Positions 1 through 4,413 of a DNA stretch of 5,430 nucleotides are shown piece by piece (positions within the stretch are counted from its first letter, which is position 1; each line of letters opens with the position of its first letter). Origin of the DNA: Deltaproteobacteria bacterium (GTDB taxonomy: Bacteria; Desulfobacterota; Desulfobacteria; Desulfobacterales; JAFDHS01); the NCBI GenBank assembly GCA_019308655.1, contig JAFDHS010000105.1:1-5430 (forward strand), read 5' to 3'. The translations under genes and the position numbers were made by a program. The notes below the pieces were generated by a model. That model ran no database searches. It saw only the letters and a program-made list of their open reading frames with translations, and was not told the origin of the DNA.

Positions 1-737
1 TGCCTGTCACTTAAAGGCTGATAGATTCCTATTGCCTCATCAAAAGGAAGGAATCCTTTTTCTGCCAGCCGAACATTTCTCAACCGGTAGGCTTCTTCTT
101 CAAATTCCGACGGATTTACAGCCAAAGACTCATGCAGAATCTGTTGATATCTGACATGGTCAACCCCTGCAAAACGATCCAGTACCTTTTTCAAAAAAAA
201 TCGTCGGAATTCTTTTGTCTTTCTGTCGGTCTCCGGATCAAAAGGATAGTCCACAAAGCGTATATAATACGTATCATCATAGGTAAAAAAATCGTCACCA
301 AAAGATGAAGGATCCTGATCGTGCTCCCTGATTTTCACCTCAATATTTTTGAAGAGATAAAATTCGATAAATTCCGTTTTCTCGTACAAAAGCCATTTTG
401 AAAGACGATCCGGATCGGCTTGAAGAAAGAGATCAAACCATTGGGCAACGGATTCCATTTTTATTCTGTCTTTATCCCAAATTTCCATATCGATGATATA
501 GTCCCACTGCCTGGCAGATGCCAACTGTAATAACGGAAGAGAATCTTCAAGGCCGATATCATATATGAAGAAATAAAAATCCTGTTCCGGGAATGAATGA
601 ACAAGGGCGGCAGGTTGATGCATCTCCAGAATACAATCCAGTGCCTTTTCAGGAGGGAGAGAAATGATTCGTCTTCTTGTCTCAAGTAGATTTTGGGCTC
701 GTTGTATCGCTTGTTTAAGTTGTGGGTCTTCGTTCAT
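1..737 (-). CDS. DUF6178-like protein, N-terminal part (runs off left edge)
   Basis: This open frame starts at an ATG and stays open for 245 codons to the window edge, so the C-terminus is missing. An AAGG ribosome-binding sequence ends 10 bases before the start. The protein looks soluble: there is no signal peptide or membrane segment, and it is rich in acidic and aromatic residues. Recognisable stretches are RRRIISLPPEKALDCIL (residues 21-37), FPEQDFYFFIYDIG (49-62) and, near the break, EEEAYRLRNVRLAEKGFLPF (213-232). From memory these resemble DUF6178, a family of unknown function, usually over 500 residues, found mainly in deltaproteobacteria. That assignment is by recall and not by search. 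The gene is separated from ampG by a promoter-bearing gap, so it is probably an independent transcription unit. I propose no biochemical function. Confidence 0.72.
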   Translation of the reverse strand, partial: MNEDPQLKQAIQRAQNLLETRRRIISLPPEKALDCILEMHQPAALVHSFPEQDFYFFIYDIGLEDSLPLLQLASARQWDYIIDMEIWDKDRIKMESVAQWFDLFLQADPDRLSKWLLYEKTEFIEFYLFKNIEVKIREHDQDPSSFGDDFFTYDDTYYIRFVDYPFDPETDRKTKEFRRFFLKKVLDRFAGVDHVRYQQILHESLAVNPSEFEEEAYRLRNVRLAEKGFLPFDEAIGIYQPLSDR

Positions 738-747
738 TAATAAAAAA

Positions 748-751
748 CCTT
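748..751 (-). promoter_or_regulatory. Ribosome-binding site of the DUF6178-like gene
   Basis: AAGG lies on the minus strand 10 bases before the ATG. It is the only Shine-Dalgarno-like sequence close to this start and supports the chosen initiation codon. Confidence 0.5.
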
Positions 752-760
752 ATGCAAATA

Positions 761-786
761 TTTTCGTGTTTTCAGGGATACGAAAA
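761..786 (-). promoter_or_regulatory. Inverted repeat in the leader of the DUF6178-like gene
   Basis: TTTTCGT (761-767) and ACGAAAA (780-786) are perfect 7-bp inverted arms around a 12-base spacer. A second, overlapping pairing, GTTTTC (768-773) with GAAAAC (782-787), shares the right arm, so two mutually exclusive stems could form in the leader RNA. It sits about 24-50 bases before the start codon. It could be an operator or an RNA switch, or chance in AT-rich DNA. Confidence 0.3.
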
Positions 787-928
787 CAAATAATTACCTC
801 GATATCACGCAGGGTGTGGATTTGTTTTCAAGATTCATGATGAGTTAACTGTTTGTTTATTTTTGTAGATTATTATAAAGAAAATTTGTTACCCCTTGGT
901 TAAGAATAAATAACTTCATAACTTATTC

Positions 929-956
929 ATATTAGGAGTTTAAAAAAAATTGTCAA
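929..956 (-). promoter_or_regulatory. Putative sigma-70-type promoter for the DUF6178-like gene
   Basis: Reading on the minus strand, a perfect -35 hexamer TTGACA (956-951) is followed by a 16-base spacer and TAATAT (934-929), a 4/6 match to the -10 consensus that keeps the key second and last bases. Transcription would begin near 922 and give a leader of about 185 bases. Just downstream there is a direct repeat of ATAACTT (910-916 and 918-924) and a weak GAATAA/TTATTC inverted repeat (904-909, 923-928). A second, isolated TATAAT lies at 877-872 but has no good -35. The rest of the gap from 738 to 967 is AT-rich and holds no gene I can support. Confidence 0.45.
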
Positions 957-967
957 CCATAGGCTTT

Positions 968-2230
968 TTAATGCCCGGGTCGGATCGCAACGGTTGAATT
1001 CCAAGGTGCAAATTTAAGCAAAAGTAACATTCCAGGAACAGCAATGAAAGCACATGCAACAAAGAAACTTTCCCAGCCTAATGTTTTGACAAAAAAACCT
1101 GTGGGGGCAGAGGCGATCACTCTGGGGACACCCATCAGACTGCTGAAAAGTGCGTACTGAGTAGCTGTAAATTTTTTATTTGTAATACTTGCCATAAACG
1201 CAATATAGGCGGCGCTACCCATGCCGGCACTTAAATTTTCAAAGGCGATGACCGAAGACAAAGCGGGAAGATTATAACCGATCCGTGCCAGAACGGCAAA
1301 ACAGGCAGTAGACATGGCCTGAAAAAAGCCAAAGATCCAAAGACTGCGATTAATTCCAAATCGAAGCATGAACACGCCACCGATCAAACCACCGACAATG
1401 GTAGCCCAGAAACCAAACAGCTTAACAACTGCACCGATTTCCGTTTTTGAAAATCCGATATCAAGATAAAATGGGATGGTAATCGCACCCGCCATGGAAT
1501 CGCCTATTTTGTACAAAAAAATAAACGCCAATATCCACAGAGCATCAGGCCGATTGAAGTATTCCATTAACGGATCAAAGACGGCCGATTTCATGCTTTT
1601 CGGGGATACAGAGACGATCATGGGTTCTCGTGCCAGCAGGGTTGTGAGAACAGCGGGCAGCATACAGGCTGCCATTATAAGGTAGACCATGGAAAACGGA
1701 ATAACATCCGCCAGGATCAGACCACCTCCGGAAGCCAGCAGCATTCCTACCCGGTATCCATTGACATACAAAGAAGAACCAAGCCCCAGTTCCTCATCGG
1801 GAAGATCTTCCCTCCTGTAGGCATCCACAACAATATCCTGACTGGCACTGAAAAAAGTCACTATAAATGCGGCAAAGGCCACCATCCATGGCGTATCCCC
1901 CGGATCAGTCAGGCCCAGACATGCAATGGAAAGAATCAAGGCCGCCTGAGCGACTATAAGCCATCCCCTTCTCCGGCCGAGAAAAGGCAGAGTGAAACGA
2001 TCCAGAAAAGGGGCCCATAGAAACTTTAACGTATAAGGGAGACCCACCAGGGCCGTCATTCCAATCACGGTCAGATCCACGCCCTCATCCTTCATCCATG
2101 CCTGTAGTACCGTTATGGTTAAAAGAAGCGGCAAACCGCAGGCAAAGCCCATCAGAAGAGCGACCAGCATACGGGCGCTGCAAATAACCTTAAACATAGA
2201 CTTCCAATTTTCAATGGGCATGGATATCAT
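968..2230 (-). CDS. ampG: AmpG-family muropeptide permease (MFS)
   Basis: This 420-residue, very hydrophobic inner-membrane protein matches AmpG, the proton-driven permease that imports anhydro-muropeptides released during cell-wall turnover. Family landmarks are clear: GFACGLPL (28-35), LPYTLKFLWAPFLDR (64-78), GRRRGW (85-90), SASQDIVVDAYR (128-139), FENLSAGMG (330-338) and ATQYALFSS (356-364). It is shorter than E. coli AmpG (491 residues); the alignment ends at the 12th predicted helix, so the two extra C-terminal helices are absent, as in many homologues. The start is uncertain. No Shine-Dalgarno is visible before the first ATG, and ATGs at residues 4 and 12 are alternatives. I kept the upstream start because WKSMF (9-13) aligns with the E. 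coli N-terminus. It lies 123 bases after mlaA with no convincing terminator or promoter between them, so co-transcription with mla is possible. No beta-lactamase or ampR gene is nearby. Confidence 0.9.
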   Translation of the reverse strand: MISMPIENWKSMFKVICSARMLVALLMGFACGLPLLLTITVLQAWMKDEGVDLTVIGMTALVGLPYTLKFLWAPFLDRFTLPFLGRRRGWLIVAQAALILSIACLGLTDPGDTPWMVAFAAFIVTFFSASQDIVVDAYRREDLPDEELGLGSSLYVNGYRVGMLLASGGGLILADVIPFSMVYLIMAACMLPAVLTTLLAREPMIVSVSPKSMKSAVFDPLMEYFNRPDALWILAFIFLYKIGDSMAGAITIPFYLDIGFSKTEIGAVVKLFGFWATIVGGLIGGVFMLRFGINRSLWIFGFFQAMSTACFAVLARIGYNLPALSSVIAFENLSAGMGSAAYIAFMASITNKKFTATQYALFSSLMGVPRVIASAPTGFFVKTLGWESFFVACAFIAVPGMLLLLKFAPWNSTVAIRPGH

Positions 2231-2308
2231 TAAGAGGTAAAAGGTGAGAGGTCAATAAACCCAAAGGGTAACCAGCATTCTTTGAGCTTTGAGGTAAGAG
2301 GTTAAGAA
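2231..2308. repeat. Two clusters of degenerate 7-bp repeats upstream of ampG
   Basis: On the plus strand the first cluster reads TAAGAGG, TAAAAGG, TGAGAGG (2231-2251), directly abutting the ampG start codon. The second reads TTTGAGC, TTTGAGG, TAAGAGG (2281-2301), followed by a decayed TTAAGAA. TAAGAGG occurs exactly in both clusters. The strict 7-base register with a shared purine-rich core (approximately TNNGAGG) suggests a short tandem heptamer that has been decaying. No protein-coding role is apparent, and the function is unknown. Confidence 0.5.
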
Positions 2309-2353
2309 ATGGTTAAACTTTTTTTCAAAATTTGATTGTCATGTGTATCTTTT

Positions 2354-3184
2354 CTATTCTTCAACCATCTTTTTTCTATTCTGTATATATGCATTACGAA
2401 GCGCCTCATAGGGTTCAAAGGCAGTTTCCTTGAAAGACTCATACTCCCCTATCTTCATCGAGGTATTGTTCACGGTCTTAAAACCGGTAATTCCCAAAGA
2501 CGCTTCCGTAGGGCTCACATAATTGACCGGATTTAAAAAGCTATCACCAATTAACCCCACAGAATCTCGAAGGGTGGACGGGCCCAGAAAAGGCCATACA
2601 ATGTAAAACCCGTTGCCGATCCCGTAAGCACCGAAACTCTGACCCAGGTCCTCCTCATCAGGGTTAAACTCCGGGTATGTTTTGGCCGGATTTCCAAAGC
2701 CGAGAACGCCTATGGTACTGTTTACTACGAAACGGGCAAATTCACCGGCAGCGGCCTCACCTTTCCCCTGCACCACACAGTTAACCAATCGGATAGGTGC
2801 AGTGATATTAAAGAAAAAATTCCTGACCCCGGTCCTGACGATTTGGGGGGTCAACGCCTTGTATCCTTTGGAAACAGGCTTTAAAATCCAGAAATAAAAC
2901 TTGTCATTAAAGTGGAACATAAGCCTGTTCCATGGAGCCAGTGGATCTGCTACACTTATGGGCTCTTCTTCCCATTCATCCAGAAGATCGATTTCATGAT
3001 CAAAAAAATTTTCATCGCTTACCGTCCCGTTTAAAGAGGGCTGTTTTTCAGTGGTGGAAATTATCTTTCGGTTTTGATCATAAGGAAGATCGTCAAATGC
3101 AGAACAGGAGTCAACAGCGGGTCGAAGAGCACCACCCGATGAAAAAAAGAAAAAAAGAAAAAAAATCAACGGAATATGTTTCAC
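2354..3184 (-). CDS. mlaA: MlaA (VacJ-family) outer-membrane lipid-asymmetry protein
   Basis: MlaA sits in the outer membrane, removes phospholipids misplaced in the outer leaflet and passes them to MlaC. The 276-residue product shows the VacJ/MlaA core from about residue 78: DPLAPWNRLMF (80-90), VRNFFFNITAPI (120-131), ARFVVNSTIGVLGFGNPA (150-167), EDLGQSFG (178-185), GPSTLRDSVG (201-210) and a C-terminal AYIQNRKK (265-272). It starts with GTG; a GGGGGG stretch ending 11 bases upstream can serve as ribosome-binding site. The N-terminus has a Phe-rich hydrophobic stretch (5-14) encoded by three T-tracts. The only candidate lipidation cysteine is Cys27 in VDSC, a poor lipobox with Asp at -2, and an Arg separates it from the hydrophobic core. 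A variable acidic linker (about 28-78) precedes the core. It follows mlaC by 58 bases and is very likely in the same operon. The family call is firm, but lipidation is not. Confidence 0.95.
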   Translation of the reverse strand: MKHIPLIFFLFFFFSSGGALRPAVDSCSAFDDLPYDQNRKIISTTEKQPSLNGTVSDENFFDHEIDLLDEWEEEPISVADPLAPWNRLMFHFNDKFYFWILKPVSKGYKALTPQIVRTGVRNFFFNITAPIRLVNCVVQGKGEAAAGEFARFVVNSTIGVLGFGNPAKTYPEFNPDEEDLGQSFGAYGIGNGFYIVWPFLGPSTLRDSVGLIGDSFLNPVNYVSPTEASLGITGFKTVNNTSMKIGEYESFKETAFEPYEALRNAYIQNRKKMVEE

Positions 3185-3210
3185 TGGTTTTTAATCCCCC
3201 CAAATTATAT

Positions 3211-3234
3211 CCCGGCAAAATGGCAACTGCCGGG
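3211..3234 (-). promoter_or_regulatory. Intercistronic stem-loop between mlaC and mlaA
   Basis: CCCGGCA (3211-3217) and TGCCGGG (3228-3234) form a perfect GC-rich 7-bp stem with a 10-base loop, 8 bases after the mlaC stop. No U-tract follows on the minus strand, so it does not look like an intrinsic terminator. It may be an RNA-processing or stability element that sets the mlaC:mlaA ratio. Confidence 0.5.
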
Positions 3235-3242
3235 AAACAGGC

Positions 3243-3863
3243 CTACTCCGTAACAGCACTTCTCTTTTTCTGTTCCACTGTTTTGTTTTTCAGCCGCTCG
3301 ATCAAATCAGCCGGGGATTCCTTGGAAAGAATCTTGGTAAACTGAATCCGGTAGTTTTTAATCAAGCTGACACCTTCGACTTTTACGTCGTATATCAGCC
3401 ACTTATCTCTACGCCGCCACATGCTGTAATCAATGGGAATTTCCCTATTCCGGCTCAACACCATGGTACTGACAAGCGCCTTGGAATCCGTGAGCATATC
3501 CTGGCTTAAAAAATCAACCTCTTCGTCACGAAACTCTCCCAGTAACTTGTCAAGATATATGCTTTTGAGGAATTCGGCAAAGGCATCCGTAAATTCTTTC
3601 TTCTGCTGGAGGGTGAATCTCTTTCTGTCGTAACGAACCAGAGTCCTCATAGCTACGGCGTCAAAGTCAAAAGCCTCCCGGATAATCTCCCAGATTTTTT
3701 CCCGTTGCAGATCCTTTTTATCAGGGTTCTTGTACATTGAATCTTTCAAGAGACGAAATCCCTTTTCAAGAGGTTCCCGAAGCGCTTCCATGGGTTGTGA
3801 GGCCTGTGCCAGGGATATCGCAGCAGTGAACAAAATAACAAAAATACAGACAGCACGTCTCAT
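3243..3863 (-). CDS. mlaC: MlaC, periplasmic phospholipid-binding protein
   Basis: MlaC (Ttg2D/tolC-resistance family) is the soluble carrier that shuttles phospholipids across the periplasm between MlaA and the inner-membrane MlaFED complex. The 206-residue length is typical. A Sec signal peptide is clear: Arg-Arg at 2-3, a hydrophobic core, and an AQA cleavage site after residue 21. Family landmarks are FDFDAVAMRTL (65-75), the FTDAFAEFLKSIYLDKL helix (91-107), IPIDYSMW (142-149) and, near the end, WLIYDVKVEGVSLIKNYR (155-172), the typical strand-plus-helix that helps line the lipid pocket. The ATG is preceded by AGGAG with a 10-base spacing. It begins 30 bases after the mlaD stop, consistent with tight operon linkage. 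The C-terminal tail (about 185-206) is basic and probably disordered. Confidence 0.95.
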   Translation of the reverse strand: MRRAVCIFVILFTAAISLAQASQPMEALREPLEKGFRLLKDSMYKNPDKKDLQREKIWEIIREAFDFDAVAMRTLVRYDRKRFTLQQKKEFTDAFAEFLKSIYLDKLLGEFRDEEVDFLSQDMLTDSKALVSTMVLSRNREIPIDYSMWRRRDKWLIYDVKVEGVSLIKNYRIQFTKILSKESPADLIERLKNKTVEQKKRSAVTE

Positions 3864-3873
3864 AGGTATTTTT

Positions 3874-3878
3874 CTCCT
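3874..3878 (-). promoter_or_regulatory. Ribosome-binding site of mlaC
   Basis: AGGAG lies on the minus strand in the 30-base gap after mlaD, 10 bases before the mlaC ATG. It is the strongest Shine-Dalgarno in the window and fixes the mlaC start. Confidence 0.7.
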
Positions 3879-3893
3879 GTTAATAAGGCTTTA

Positions 3894-4340
3894 TCACACC
3901 CCGCCGAAAACATATTTACTGAGCAATTCTTCCAAATCCACGACCGACTCGGTCTCTGTAATCATATCCTCCGGCTTGAGAATTATGTCGGACCCGCCGG
4001 GAAGAAGCTTTATATATCTGTCCCCAATCAATCCTGCGGTTTTAACGGAAGCGATCACATCATCGGTCAGGACAACTCCATTTTCTATCTTCATCTTGAC
4101 CATAGCCACCTGCCTTTCCGGATCCAGAGAGATAGAATCGACTTTTCCGATCTTGACCCCCGATATTTCCACATGGGCACCTTTGGTGAGGCCGGAAACA
4201 GATTGAAAACGTGCGTAAAGAATATAGTTATTGCTTCCGATCCATTCCATCTTGCCGAGCTTAACCGTCAGGTACCCGACACAAACCATCCCCACAAGCA
4301 CAAAAATGCCTACAGCCATTTCAACGGATGTATTTTTCAT
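3894..4340 (-). CDS. mlaD: MlaD, MCE-domain inner-membrane subunit
   Basis: MlaD anchors a hexameric MCE ring to the inner membrane, where it bridges the MlaFE transporter and the periplasmic carrier MlaC. The protein has 148 residues: a short cytoplasmic N-terminus (KNTSVE), one membrane helix (about 8-26), one MCE domain (about 38-115, including FQSVSGLTKGAHVEISGVKIG at 45-65 and TAGLIGDRYIKLLPGG at 101-116), and a C-terminal amphipathic helix, VDLEELLSKYVFGG (134-147). It is shorter than E. coli MlaD (183 residues), mainly at the C-terminus. The frame also extends upstream to a TTG at 4361, but the ATG used here has AAGGG 7 bases ahead and matches the usual MKxTSVE beginning. mlaD directly follows mlaF, with no mlaE between them. 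This fits the mlaE-F-D-C-A gene order common in deltaproteobacteria. Confidence 0.95.
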   Translation of the reverse strand: MKNTSVEMAVGIFVLVGMVCVGYLTVKLGKMEWIGSNNYILYARFQSVSGLTKGAHVEISGVKIGKVDSISLDPERQVAMVKMKIENGVVLTDDVIASVKTAGLIGDRYIKLLPGGSDIILKPEDMITETESVVDLEELLSKYVFGGV

Positions 4341-4347
4341 GATTTCA

Positions 4348-4352
4348 CCCTT
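4348..4352 (-). promoter_or_regulatory. Ribosome-binding site that decides the mlaD start
   Basis: AAGGG ends 7 bases before the ATG at 4340. It lies inside the would-be extended frame from the TTG at 4361, which has no such signal, so it favours the shorter, 148-residue MlaD. Confidence 0.6.
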
Positions 4353-4377
4353 GGTTACCAAAATAAAATCTGACGGC

Positions 4378-4413
4378 TTCGTAAAACACTCTTAATCCAA
4401 AAGGTTTTACGAA
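4378..4413 (-). repeat. 10-bp perfect inverted repeat across the mlaF stop codon
   Basis: TTCGTAAAAC (4378-4387) and GTTTTACGAA (4404-4413) are exact inverted arms with a 16-base loop. In the minus-strand RNA the stem can be extended past an A-G mismatch by four more pairs, including one U-G wobble, giving about 14 pairs. The mlaF TAA (4409-4407) lies inside the first arm. No U-run directly follows, so termination would be weak at most. The arms resemble a palindromic intergenic repeat I recall from Desulfobacterales genomes, but there is only one copy here. Confidence 0.6.

Noticed and set aside
872..903. Perfect TATAAT (877-872) as a second promoter for the left-edge gene
   Set aside because: At 17 bases upstream the hexamer is ACCAAG, and the best alternative, TTAACC, is 20 bases away, so the upstream TTGACA promoter is preferred.
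2259..2269. ACCC-AAA-GGGT hairpin as a terminator of the mla operon
   Set aside because: The stem is only four pairs with a three-base loop, and no U-tract follows on the minus strand.
3204..3226. TATAAT (3209-3204) with TTGCCA (3226-3221) as an internal mlaA promoter
   Set aside because: The spacer is only 11 bases, and TTGCCA is part of the stem-loop region; no suitable -35 exists at 16-18 bases.
2932..3345. Open frame of 137 codons on the plus strand opposite mlaA and mlaC
   Set aside because: It lies wholly antisense to two well-supported genes, has low-complexity Lys-rich content created by the T-tracts, and matches no family I know.
3730..4206. Open frame of 158 codons on the plus strand opposite mlaC and mlaD
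   Set aside because: It is antisense to conserved MlaC and MlaD coding sequence, and its translation looks like a frame shadow without recognisable motifs.
4341..4361. TTG start giving a 155-residue MlaD
   Set aside because: The ATG at 4340 has a good ribosome-binding site that lies inside this extension, and the shorter N-terminus matches the family.
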